DNA of 51,770 bases from a virus. Under the pieces are notes generated by a model. The model made no database searches and was not told where the DNA came from. It saw only the letters and a program-made list of their open reading frames with translations. Both the position numbers and the translations under genes were made by a program. Within the stretch, counting starts at the first letter, position 1. Each line of letters opens with the position of its first letter. The stretch covers positions 1 to 51,770 of IMG/VR virus record IMGVR_UViG_3300046734_000377, one strand, 5' to 3'. Below, in pieces: positions 21,583-28,205 of the stretch.

Positions 21583-21802
21583 AGGTCTGTCCTCCAGACA
21601 GTTTGCTTTTGAGTTGATGCCCCGTTTTTGACCACAGGTGGGGCAGACCTGCGGAGTGAGGAATCAAGTCCTCATCCCCTGAACTGTTGAGAAGTAACTG
21701 CGTTAATACTTTTGTCCAGTACTTCTGAGCCCAGCTCGATATGGTCGGGTTCATTAAGATTGCGCTGACTACACAGACTCGATGTCGTTCTTGATCACTC
21801 AT
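21554..21802 (-). CDS. Hypothetical protein (82 aa)
   Basis: Starts with an ATG overlapping the stop of the 45-residue gene and overlaps the next gene by 29 bases. Helical first half (CVVSAILMNPTISSWAQKYW), polar second half (GQTYDRDQTKNH). No family recognised. Coupling supports expression. Confidence 0.5.
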   Translation of the reverse strand: MSDQERHRVCVVSAILMNPTISSWAQKYWTKVLTQLLLNSSGDEDLIPHSAGLPHLWSKTGHQLKSKLSGGQTYDRDQTKNH

Positions 21803-21932
21803 CTGCTTCTCGCTCAGCGAGCCTGCGATCTACAGCCTCATCGATCAGTTCTTTCCACCAATCACTTTCGTGAATGATGTCGATTTCATGGGTGATGAAT
21901 TCTCTCAACGCTTGAAGTAGTTCATCTGGCAT
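21795..21932 (-). CDS. Small acidic helical protein (45 aa)
   Basis: ATG 21932 with AAGGAG at 8-base spacing; TGA overlaps the next ATG. MPDELLQALREFITHEIDII and DWWKELIDEAVDRRLAERE are helical and acidic. First gene after the terminator at 21990-22017, so it may have its own promoter. Not recognised. Confidence 0.55.
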   Translation of the reverse strand: MPDELLQALREFITHEIDIIHESDWWKELIDEAVDRRLAEREADE

Positions 21933-21989
21933 AGCTTGTTTCTCCTTGTCGCAGGCACACCGTCATGGCCGAGCGCCAGCAACACAAAA

Positions 21990-22017
21990 AAGGGGAATAG
22001 CCGAAGCTATTCCCCTT
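21990..22017 (-). terminator. Intrinsic terminator of the 277-aa gene
   Basis: On the minus strand AAGGGGAATAGC, loop TTCG, GCTATTCCCCTT, then a T-run: a 12-bp perfect stem just after the stop of the 277-residue gene. Separates that gene from the UBL-cassette operon. Confidence 0.85.
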
Positions 22018-22023
22018 GGTTGG

Positions 22024-22857
22024 TTAGAACGATGCAGTTAGTTTTGCGTCGAACTCAGGCGCTGCACGGCGGGCGTCAGCGCTGATGTCTACACGCTTGT
22101 GCTGCTTGGTCTGCCACTCGGCATCGCTACGCAGCTTGTACTCGATAGCGTCTTTGACTTTGCCCTGCGATACCTTGTACTCGTTGGACACGTGCGGTGC
22201 CATCTCAAGCAATACGTCGCGGGCGAAGCGAGCGTTGTAGCCTTGAAGCTGCAAGCTCATAGCCAAGTTGTGCTTGTAGCTAAGCTGCTTCTCGGACATG
22301 TCCAGCTCGCTTTTGCCAGCGATATCTATGAAGGACTCCATGTCGAGGCACCAGTCAGCCCACAATCTGTTGGCTGAACCAGCGAACGAGAAGATCAAGG
22401 ACGCCGAAGGGCGAATGGCTTTGTCGTTCACGCTGGTATACGCAGACTCATCAAACTGCAGTAGGTGCTTGGCCATCTCTGCGACGTTGGTCTTGTACTC
22501 GGCAAGCGCCTCGTCGGCAAGCTGCTGGCCCTCGGGGCCGTGAGTCAGGGACGAAGTGCCACGATCACTGAACTGCTTGAGCGCTTGTTGCACATACGAG
22601 GCATTGGGCGCTAGGTCGCCGTTGCCATCGACGTGGAACTTGGAGAGCAAGTAGTCAGGGTACTTGGTGATTGCTGTGGTTGGAGCCAAGCGCTCAGCAG
22701 ACTCGGGGTCTGCTTGGATGTCAGGTATCACTTCTTCGTTGATACTGACGGAGGGTGCGCCCCATTGCTCAGTCGATTCTTGCTCGGCTGGGTCGAAGTG
22801 CTCCGACATGCTGTGGTTTTGGTTGGCGGTTGGTCGATATGTTTTCTTAGTTTCCAT
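22024..22857 (-). CDS. Hypothetical protein with its own promoter and terminator (277 aa)
   Basis: The N-terminal 70 residues are polar and acidic (HFDPAEQESTEQWGAP), probably disordered. The rest is helical (NRLWADWCLDMESFIDIAG, then YKHNLAMSLQLQGYNARFAR). The gene is framed by an operator-like dyad/promoter 6 bp upstream and a strong terminator downstream, an insulated unit likely to be expressed at a high or separately timed level. An internal ATG (MSEHFD) is an alternative start. No family recognised. Confidence 0.65.
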   Translation of the reverse strand: METKKTYRPTANQNHSMSEHFDPAEQESTEQWGAPSVSINEEVIPDIQADPESAERLAPTTAITKYPDYLLSKFHVDGNGDLAPNASYVQQALKQFSDRGTSSLTHGPEGQQLADEALAEYKTNVAEMAKHLLQFDESAYTSVNDKAIRPSASLIFSFAGSANRLWADWCLDMESFIDIAGKSELDMSEKQLSYKHNLAMSLQLQGYNARFARDVLLEMAPHVSNEYKVSQGKVKDAIEYKLRSDAEWQTKQHKRVDISADARRAAPEFDAKLTASF

Positions 22858-22863
22858 AAGGTT

Positions 22864-22880
22864 TAGTACTTCCTATACTA
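22864..22880 (-). promoter_or_regulatory. Operator-like dyad and promoter, copy 6
   Basis: TAGTAC-TTCCT-ATACTA (one arm mismatch), 6 bp before the 277-residue gene's ATG. Minus-strand TTTACA (22892-22887), 18-bp spacer, TACTAA (22868-22863) reads as a promoter whose start would fall almost on the ATG. Confidence 0.6.
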
Positions 22881-22932
22881 TTAGTTTGTAAATGAGCGTC
22901 ATGCTCAAAAGTGTCTTTGACCATGCCTTGCG

Positions 22933-23109
22933 TTAGCAAGGTATGCTGTCTCGGAACAGGTCGTCAGCTTCCAAAATAGTACAAACAGTACTACCTTGCA
23001 TCAAAGTGGAAAGAGATGGAAGCTCTGGCTCGTAATAGTTGTCTTCTATTACGTCTTCCCAGTGCTCATGGTTTAGGTTCAAAGGTCTAGGGTCTAGGTC
23101 TATGGTCAT
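22933..23109 (-). CDS. Small acidic protein (58 aa)
   Basis: ATG 23109 with AAGGAAA upstream, 4 bases after the stop of the 51-residue membrane protein. TIDLDPRPLNLNHEHWEDVI then ILEADDLFRDSIPC, acidic. An operator-like dyad (22977-22993) lies inside it, which weakens the case that its 3' part is purely coding. Not recognised. Confidence 0.45.
   Translation of the reverse strand: MTIDLDPRPLNLNHEHWEDVIEDNYYEPELPSLSTLMQGSTVCTILEADDLFRDSIPC
22977..22993 (-). promoter_or_regulatory. Operator-like dyad, copy 7
   Basis: TAGTAC-AAACA-GTACTA, perfect arms, 97 bp on the far side of copy 6 from the 277-residue gene. The two copies could be bridged by one repressor to form a loop over this promoter. 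Confidence 0.55.
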
Positions 23110-23113
23110 TGGT

Positions 23114-23269
23114 CTATTTCCTTGGTCTAAGGGCTAAGTAAACGCAGCCAACGATGACTGCGCAGAGAAACAGGTAAAACATCACTGTCTGAGCAGCGAT
23201 GAAGAGTGGGAATAGGGCGATCAGTAGGCAGATCGCAAGAAATACGGTTAGAAACCGGTAGAAGGTCAT
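23114..23269 (-). CDS. Two-helix membrane microprotein (51 aa)
   Basis: ATG 23269 overlaps the upstream stop (ATGA). FLTVFLAICLLIALFPLFIA and MFYLFLCAVIVGCVYLAL are two transmembrane segments with a short loop, then a basic LRPRK tail. Topology resembles small phage inner-membrane proteins; function unknown. Confidence 0.6.
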   Translation of the reverse strand: MTFYRFLTVFLAICLLIALFPLFIAAQTVMFYLFLCAVIVGCVYLALRPRK

Positions 23270-23496
23270 GAAGAAGCTCCCCAGAAGTTTTCAAGGTCAA
23301 CAGCAGCAGACAATGCTGAGCTGTCGTCGATGGAGTCGAGTGCATCCTCGATGTCCATAACCATGAAGGTGAGGACAATGGCTGCAACGTCAAAGGCAGC
23401 GTCACGAGGGTTGTGTTTGACATAGTCAATGAAGCGTTTGCCATAGGACTTGGCTTCTTGGGCGGCAGGGCTGGATTTGATTTGGTCGAAGTTCAT
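23266..23496 (-). CDS. Small hypothetical protein (76 aa)
   Basis: Linked by ATGA to both neighbours. Basic N-terminal half (EAKSYGKRFIDYVKHNPRDA), then a hydrophobic stretch FDVAAIVLTFMVMDIEDALD that may associate with membrane, and an acidic end. Not recognised. Confidence 0.55.
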   Translation of the reverse strand: MNFDQIKSSPAAQEAKSYGKRFIDYVKHNPRDAAFDVAAIVLTFMVMDIEDALDSIDDSSALSAAVDLENFWGASS

Positions 23497-23666
23497 AGTT
23501 CTATCCTTTTGTATAGTTTGTCCAAGTTAGCCATTCGGTACTGAGCGAGACGGATGTCATGCAGAGCTTGCATAGCGTAGTCATAGTCGTCAGCAGAGTT
23601 GGCTTCGAGTAAGTCACTACGCGCTTCGCGTAGATCGTTGGATATTTCTTTCAGAAGGTTGGTCAT
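23493..23666 (-). CDS. Small helical protein (57 aa)
   Basis: ATG 23666 overlaps the upstream TAA (TAATG) and its TGA overlaps the next ATG. NLLKEISNDLREARSDLLEA and YAMQALHDIRLAQYRMANLD form amphipathic helices. Part of a run of tightly coupled tiny genes at 22933-23977. Not recognised. Confidence 0.55.
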   Translation of the reverse strand: MTNLLKEISNDLREARSDLLEANSADDYDYAMQALHDIRLAQYRMANLDKLYKRIEL

Positions 23667-23977
23667 TACGCGGCTTCCTTTTGGTTGGGATAGTCAAAGC
23701 ACATATCGATCTGAGTCCATACGAAGGGGTCTTTAAAGTCCCTAACTAGTGTCCAGAGTCTAGGGTCTATCGTGCCTTGGCATTGAACAGCGGCTATGAA
23801 CTTACACAGGCGGTTGCTGGGCACGCGCTTGTTGAAACGCCAGACAGCGGTTCCATATGCTGCGCACTCTTGACTGGCGTAAACAGTGCGATATGGGAGC
23901 GGGTCGTATCCCAGTCCTGAGTCTTGGAGCCGGTTGGGTCGGACAGAGTCGATATGTATTCGTTGAGTCATTGTCAT
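23666..23977 (-). CDS. Hypothetical protein next to the iteron array (103 aa)
   Basis: Mixed alpha/beta with several aromatic residues (YDPLPYRTVYASQECAAYGT, then LVRDFKDPFVWTQIDMCF). First gene of the coupled micro-operon 22933-23977, starting 58 bp from the nearest iteron. Proximity to a putative origin might suggest an origin-linked role, but nothing in the sequence proves it. Confidence 0.5.
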   Translation of the reverse strand: MTMTQRIHIDSVRPNRLQDSGLGYDPLPYRTVYASQECAAYGTAVWRFNKRVPSNRLCKFIAAVQCQGTIDPRLWTLVRDFKDPFVWTQIDMCFDYPNQKEAA

Positions 23978-24034
23978 TCCTTAAAGTTATAAGAGGCACA
24001 GATGCTTATGACCATTTGGACTGTAAAGGCCAAA

Positions 24035-24349
24035 TGTGTGCCAGCTGGAGCAATGTGTGCCAGCTGTGTGCCAGATTGTGTGCCACTTGAAAATGGCGTA
24101 AGTGATTGATGTATATACAAAAACCAAATGTGTGCCATGTGTGCCACTTAAAATTGGGTTAGTAGAAAAAAAAAGAAAAACGTGAAAAGAAGAAATAAAA
24201 AAAAACAAGGTGTGTTTTAGGTGGCACACATGGCACACAAATGTGCTTTTCGAAGGAAAACCCGTGTAATAACAAGGGCTTAAGTGTGTGCCACTTGGCG
24301 AAATCTAGCTGGCACGCAAGTGGCACGCACGTGGCACACATGGCACACA
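24035..24349. repeat. Iteron-like array, candidate replication origin
   Basis: Thirteen copies of a 9-mer TGTGTGCCA or its complement occur in 315 bp. Direct copies begin near 24035, 24054, 24065, 24077 (first base changed), 24129 and 24138. Inverted copies begin at 24222 and 24231, then one direct copy at 24285, and inverted copies at 24310, 24321 (both with CGCA), 24332 and 24341. Between the two clusters lies an A-rich tract (about 24165-24210) that would melt easily. This is the layout of iteron origins. The region is otherwise gene-free except that the last copies encode the Cys-rich end of the 101-residue membrane protein. Confidence 0.6.
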
Positions 24350-24610
24350 CTTGCGAGCGCGGCGGCGCTTGATCCGTGAGATGTCGCGTTTGATATGGTC
24401 TTTTTCGAGGGTGAAAGGCACTGTTTGTATCAGCGCGAGCGGGAAAATTAGACTTGAGAGCATAAACATTAGGCCAAAGGCCAGTTGTTCGTTGATAACG
24501 AGGTAGTAACCCAGTGCAACTAGGGCTACCTCTGCGATGATGGCGTTCAGGACTAGAAACCACTCTCCAATAACGATGGTGATTAAGCGTAAGTACTGTT
24601 TAGTAAGCAT
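24305..24610 (-). CDS. Membrane protein with Cys-rich tail over iterons (101 aa)
   Basis: AAGGAGA precedes ATG 24610. Two or three transmembrane helices (ITIVIGEWFLVLNAIIAEVA, LVALGYYLVIN, FGLMFMLSSLIFPLALI) are followed by a basic segment (KRDISRIKRRRARK) and CVPCVPRACHLRAS. This tail is translated directly from the iteron repeats, so it is either a by-product of overlap or a truncated extension. Not recognised. Confidence 0.55.
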   Translation of the reverse strand: MLTKQYLRLITIVIGEWFLVLNAIIAEVALVALGYYLVINEQLAFGLMFMLSSLIFPLALIQTVPFTLEKDHIKRDISRIKRRRARKCVPCVPRACHLRAS

Positions 24611-24620
24611 TAGTCTCTCC

Positions 24621-24872
24621 TTAGATGATTTCTTCGATTACAGCGTCAGCGCCAAGGCCTAGGGCACAACCAATAGCTGCGCATACGGCCCATTCCCCTG
24701 CGTATTGCTTGGGGTTACGGGTGGCGAGTCGGCGTTCGATCTCGGCTTGGATTAGGGTGAGGGCACCGGCTTTCTTGAAGTTCCACGGCATAGCACTGGT
24801 CTGCTTTCTTAGGGCCAGTAGCTCGTGGTCAGTTAGGCTCTTGAGGTTTGCCATAGCGTCTTTGAGTTTCAT
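24621..24872 (-). CDS. Small hypothetical protein (83 aa)
   Basis: AAGGAG lies 6 bases before ATG 24872, deciding the start. Basic helical N-terminus (LKSLTDHELLALRKQTSAMP, then LTLIQAEIERRLATRNP) and a hydrophobic Ala/Gly-rich C-terminus (WAVCAAIGCALGLGADAVI). The helical motif recalls small phage proteins that bind nucleases or polymerases, but no family is recognised. Confidence 0.55.
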   Translation of the reverse strand: MKLKDAMANLKSLTDHELLALRKQTSAMPWNFKKAGALTLIQAEIERRLATRNPKQYAGEWAVCAAIGCALGLGADAVIEEII

Positions 24873-24882
24873 CTTCGTCTCC

Positions 24883-25056
24883 TTAAAACGGTATGTCGTT
24901 GTATTCGGGGTTGGGGTAAGGGTGTTGCTCGCCGTCAATATCCCAGACCCAAATGCGGCAGTCTTCTAGGTACTCCTTCTCCCAAGCCTTGGGGTCTTCG
25001 GCTTCTCGCTCTGCGCGATAGGCTGCTTCGATCTCTTGGCGATCTACTACGGACAT
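24883..25056 (-). CDS. Small acidic protein, first gene of the leftward operon (57 aa)
   Basis: ATG 25056 with AGGAGG upstream. Charged helix (DRQEIEAAYRAEREAEDPK) then WVWDIDGEQHPYPNPEYN. As the promoter-proximal gene of a long early operon it is a candidate host-takeover protein, by position only. Not recognised. Confidence 0.55.
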   Translation of the reverse strand: MSVVDRQEIEAAYRAEREAEDPKAWEKEYLEDCRIWVWDIDGEQHPYPNPEYNDIPF

Positions 25057-25079
25057 GTCATACCTCCTTTTGTTGATGA

Positions 25080-25120
25080 CGCATCTGACACTGACCAGCT
25101 GGCGCGGAGCGTCAGATGCG
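25080..25120. other. Perfect 10-bp dyad in the divergent control region
   Basis: CGCATCTGAC (25080-25089) and GTCAGATGCG (25111-25120) flank a 21-base loop, just upstream of the first leftward gene. It would fold in that gene's leader or act as a DNA binding site. The sequence differs from the 17-bp operator family, so it may bind a different regulator. Confidence 0.5.
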
Positions 25121-25136
25121 AATGGGGGGTACCACG

Positions 25137-25178
25137 ACAAGGTTCCGGTATGCCAAACGCAAACAAGGTTCCAATATG
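25137..25178 (+). repeat. Tandem direct repeat in the divergent control region
   Basis: ACAAGGTTCC followed by TATG two bases later (from 25137) recurs 27 bp downstream (from 25164). The two copies lie between the leftward and rightward operons and may be regulator half-sites. The rest of the divergent region (25179-25274) contains an AT-rich block with AATTTTC/AAAAAAATTTT and no gene that I can support. Confidence 0.4.
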
Positions 25179-25274
25179 TAAATCGGGGGAAGGGTGGGTC
25201 TGTATGCGCGGAGGGGAGATAGTGTGTGAGCGATTCTGGAATAAATTTTCAAAAAAATTTTTCAGCAGAAAAAA

Positions 25275-25291
25275 CAGTAGTTTATGTACTA
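25275..25291 (+). promoter_or_regulatory. Operator-like dyad upstream of HNH, copy 8
   Basis: CAGTAG-TTTAT-GTACTA (one arm mismatch), 29 bp before the HNH ATG at 25321. The right arm provides a -10-like TACTAT. Likely controls the start of the rightward structural operon. Confidence 0.45.
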
Positions 25292-25320
25292 TATGCAACC
25301 GGCGACTGACCAAGGCGTAC

Positions 25321-25818
25321 ATGACTACCGACAGCAACAACGAAGACCTGTATTACTGCAGGGTGTGCAAGCAGCATATGCCTCTAAAACGTTTTTATAC
25401 CGACAAGGTAACGTCCGGTATAAAACCACGATCCAAGTGCAAGACATGCACTCAGGCCACTGCACGTGAAAACGGTAGCTCTAATTACCGCGCATTCCTT
25501 ACTAAACTGCACGCCAGTTCCAAGCATGTCCGCGTCAAAGCGGGGTTCACATGGGAGATCAACGTCCAAGATCTTGTAGACCTGTGGGAAGCCCAAAATG
25601 GCAGGTGCGAAGCTACGGGTTTAGTGATGACGCACCACCGTGACGGTTCGGGGCACAAAGATTTCAACGCCAGCGTCGACCGTATAAACCCACGTATCGG
25701 CTACACCGTCGATAACATCCGTTTAGTCTGTTATGCGGTCAATATCATGAAGCACAAAATGGACGAGGGTGAATTCTATTTCTGGGTCAAGAGCGTCTAT
25801 GAAAAGTCTTGTGACTAA
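25321..25818 (+). CDS. HNH-type endonuclease
   Basis: 165 residues from ATG 25321; an open frame extends further upstream but lies across the control region. N-terminal zinc-ribbon-like pairs (YYCRVCKQHMPLKRFY, SKCKTCTQ) precede a nuclease-like segment: ASVDRINPRIGYTVDNIRLV then CYAVNIMKHKMDE, the D-R-I...GY...N-h pattern of phage HNH proteins. Placed just ahead of the terminase genes, where HNH nucleases assist cohesive-end or headful cleavage in several phages. Confidence 0.75.
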   Translation: MTTDSNNEDLYYCRVCKQHMPLKRFYTDKVTSGIKPRSKCKTCTQATARENGSSNYRAFLTKLHASSKHVRVKAGFTWEINVQDLVDLWEAQNGRCEATGLVMTHHRDGSGHKDFNASVDRINPRIGYTVDNIRLVCYAVNIMKHKMDEGEFYFWVKSVYEKSCD

Positions 25819-25819
25819 A

Positions 25820-25836
25820 TAGTACAACTAGTACTA
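25820..25836 (+). promoter_or_regulatory. Operator-like dyad and promoter, copy 9
   Basis: TAGTAC-AACTA-GTACTA, perfect arms, right after the HNH stop. TTGTGA (25809-25814), 17-bp spacer, TACTAT (25832-25837) form a promoter whose start would be near the ATG at 25844, so the first gene may be leaderless. Confidence 0.65.
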
Positions 25837-25843
25837 TTCGCCA

Positions 25844-26092
25844 ATGTCCAAGGTCAAAATGATATCCATTGAAGGTATGGAACACGCGCTTCTTGGCACT
25901 GGTATCGGCCCTACGGGGGAAGAGGTGCTGGTCTATGACGCACGTTTGGTCGAAACACAGTTTTCGGTCGATGACGTACTGGAAAATCTTACCGAAGAGG
26001 GGTTCGCAGACTATGCCCCGCTATTCGTATTTTTAGACGAGGATCTTAGTGGAGAAATCGCTGAGCAAACAGCCGCAAGAACCTATCACTGA
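25844..26092 (+). CDS. Hypothetical protein before small terminase (82 aa)
   Basis: ATG 8 bp after an operator-like dyad and without a Shine-Dalgarno. Acidic, alpha/beta (MISIEGMEHALLGTGIGPTG, then DDVLENLTEEGFADYAPLF). Its 3' end overlaps the small-terminase start by 44 bases. Not recognised. Confidence 0.55.
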   Translation: MSKVKMISIEGMEHALLGTGIGPTGEEVLVYDARLVETQFSVDDVLENLTEEGFADYAPLFVFLDEDLSGEIAEQTAARTYH

Positions 26093-26564
26093 TGTAGCTG
26101 AGTTCGAATCTCATATGCCCTACATGGGTTTGGAGATGGGAGAGCTTACTGTTCAGCAAGAGAAGTTAGTCATGCTTGTCCTGAGTGGGATGACGCTTGC
26201 CGCTGCGGGCCGTGGTGCGGGGTATACCAGCGCCAATGCTGTGTATGACACGGTCAAACGGCCCAATGTTGCCAAAGCACTGGCGTATTTTCGCGAGCAG
26301 ATGCGTGAAGAGGTGAAGTTCACCGCCGCAAACGCCCACGTGATGTACATGGACGCGTATCAGGCGTCTGCTACCGCTACTGAGATGAAGAATACCGTGG
26401 ACAGTCTGGTCAAGTTGCATGGTCTAAGTACCCCAGACAACGCGACGCAGGTAAATATCAACATAGACGCTACGCCCAAGCAGTTGGAGCGTATGTCGGA
26501 CGAAGATCTGTTGAAGATTGCGGGCAAGGATACGTCGTATCTGGAGCCACAAGCCGATGACTGA
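26049..26564 (+). CDS. terS: Terminase small subunit (probable)
   Basis: 171 residues from GTG 26049 (GAGGATC upstream). The helix-turn-helix segment TVQQEKLVMLVLSGMTLAAA then GRGAGYTSANAVYDTVKRP resembles the DNA-recognition domain of small terminases; a central oligomerisation helix and an acidic C-terminus (MSDEDLLKIAGKD) follow. It lies directly before the large subunit, overlapping it by 8 bases. Recognises the packaging site and stimulates the motor. Confidence 0.75.
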   Translation: MEKSLSKQPQEPITDVAEFESHMPYMGLEMGELTVQQEKLVMLVLSGMTLAAAGRGAGYTSANAVYDTVKRPNVAKALAYFREQMREEVKFTAANAHVMYMDAYQASATATEMKNTVDSLVKLHGLSTPDNATQVNINIDATPKQLERMSDEDLLKIAGKDTSYLEPQADD

Positions 26565-28203
26565 CATTCCAATGCAGGAATGTAAGCGGTGCAAGAACCT
26601 GCACCCCGAGACCCTGTACTCAGGGCGAGATGGATTTTGTGTCTACTGCAAGGCCGACGAGGTTGAGTCGATACCGGCTGCCGCTGTGCCTGTAGAAGAA
26701 GAAGTAACAGAGGCGCAATCGGTTGAAGACAAGGCAAGAGCCGAGCTAGCACTACGGTTCCTAACTCGAAAGCGGTTGTTACCGTTCGTTGAGCGGTTCA
26801 GCCCCGACTATCAGGCGGGATGGGTGCATAAGGATGTCTGTAGAAGACTTGAAGAATTTAGTAGGAAGGTTGTGGCGAAGGAGTCTCCTCGGCTCATGCT
26901 TTTCTTACCTCCGCGACACGGCAAGTCAACTTTGGCGTCGATTGCGTTTCCGGCTTGGCACCTTGGCAGGAACCCACAGCACGAGTTTATTTCATGTTCG
27001 TACTCGGGTTCGCTTGCTATGGGATTCAGTCGAAAAGTTCGTGGACTACTTAGAGAGCCTAGTTACAAAACAGCCTTCGATACGCGCCTGGATCCAGAAT
27101 CTCAGTCCGCAGAGGCTTGGCTCACTACTAACGGCGGTGGCTTTGTTGCTGCTGGTGTGGGCGGTGGTATCACTGGTAAGGGCGCACACATATTAGTAAT
27201 CGATGATCCAGTTAAGAACCGTGAAGATGCTGAAAGCCAAAATAATCGAGATGCTAACTGGGACTGGTATACGTCTACGGCGTATACCCGCTTGGCTCCC
27301 GGCGGCGGTGTTCTGGTCATTCTTACTCGCTGGCACGACGATGATCTTGCAGGTCGTTTATTAAAGGCCACCACCGAGGGTGGAGACGACTGGGAGGTTG
27401 TCCGTTACCCCGCGATTGCTGAAGAGGACGAAGAGTTCCGCGATTCTGGTGAGGCCTTGCACCCAGAGCGTTATGACGTTGTATCACTAGACCGTATACG
27501 AAAGGCCGTAGGCCCTAGAGATTGGTCGGCTTTGTATCAGCAGAATCCCGTCGCAGATGACGGTGATTATTTTACCCGCGACATGATCCAGTACTACGAG
27601 TCGGATGATGTCGACTTTGACGCCATGCGTTACTACTGCGCATGGGACTTAGCCATTGGTAAAAACGACCGTAACGACTACTCGGTCGGCATGGTCATTG
27701 GCGTAAACGAATTTGACGAGCTGTTTGTGGTGGACGTTGTACGCGGACGCTTTGACGGCTTTGAGATTGTCGAGCGGATCCTAGATCTCTATGAGCAGTG
27801 GAAGCCCTCGATGATCGGCATTGAGAAAGGTCATATCGAGATGGCGCTAGGCCCGTTCCTAGAGAAACGGATCCGAGAGCGCGGTCTGTATGAAGCATTC
27901 ATCAAAGACCTGAAGACAGGACGTCGCGATAAAGAAGCCCGAGCCCGCGCCATTCAAGGCCGGATGCAGCAGGGCATGGTGTGGTTCCCCAAGGACGAAG
28001 TGTTCACCGGCCCGTTAGTGGCTGAGATGTTGCGTTTCCCCAACGGTGTCCACGACGACCAAGTTGATGCGTTGGCATGGCTTGGTTTGATGATGACGGA
28101 GTTCGCCAGCTATCACACACCCGTTTACAAAGAACCGTCTTGGCGAGACCGGCTCGATTATCTAACAGCGACCCCTAAATCTAAATCAGCGATGAGTTCC
28201 TAA
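26557..28203 (+). CDS. terL: Terminase large subunit
   Basis: 548 residues from ATG 26557, which overlaps the small-subunit stop. An N-terminal CxxC pair set (ECKRCKNLHP, FCVYCKAD) is an unusual zinc knuckle. ATPase: Walker A LPPRHGKST (about 117-125), Walker B HILVIDDP (about 211-218), and coupling motif VLTRWHDDDLAGR. Nuclease: CAWDLAIGK (Asp), IGIEKG, and GVHDDQVDALAW. It pumps DNA into the prohead and cuts it. The DxxxG and HDDxxDA features fit the Terminase_6/P22-like group. Confidence 0.93.
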   Translation: MTDIPMQECKRCKNLHPETLYSGRDGFCVYCKADEVESIPAAAVPVEEEVTEAQSVEDKARAELALRFLTRKRLLPFVERFSPDYQAGWVHKDVCRRLEEFSRKVVAKESPRLMLFLPPRHGKSTLASIAFPAWHLGRNPQHEFISCSYSGSLAMGFSRKVRGLLREPSYKTAFDTRLDPESQSAEAWLTTNGGGFVAAGVGGGITGKGAHILVIDDPVKNREDAESQNNRDANWDWYTSTAYTRLAPGGGVLVILTRWHDDDLAGRLLKATTEGGDDWEVVRYPAIAEEDEEFRDSGEALHPERYDVVSLDRIRKAVGPRDWSALYQQNPVADDGDYFTRDMIQYYESDDVDFDAMRYYCAWDLAIGKNDRNDYSVGMVIGVNEFDELFVVDVVRGRFDGFEIVERILDLYEQWKPSMIGIEKGHIEMALGPFLEKRIRERGLYEAFIKDLKTGRRDKEARARAIQGRMQQGMVWFPKDEVFTGPLVAEMLRFPNGVHDDQVDALAWLGLMMTEFASYHTPVYKEPSWRDRLDYLTATPKSKSAMSS

Positions 28204-28205
28204 CG

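Noticed and set aside
24010-24350. CRISPR array
   Set aside because: The repeat unit is only 9 bp, occurs in both orientations and has irregular spacing; it resembles iterons, not CRISPR repeats.
24159-24563. 134-codon minus-strand ORF over the iteron region
   Set aside because: It runs in another frame across the 101-residue membrane-protein gene, which has a good ribosome-binding site and transmembrane pattern; this product has neither.
25036-25320. Upstream extension of the HNH protein
   Set aside because: The extra 95 codons cross the control region with its dyads and repeats and have no recognised domain. The shorter ATG at 25321 keeps the first CxxC knuckle intact.
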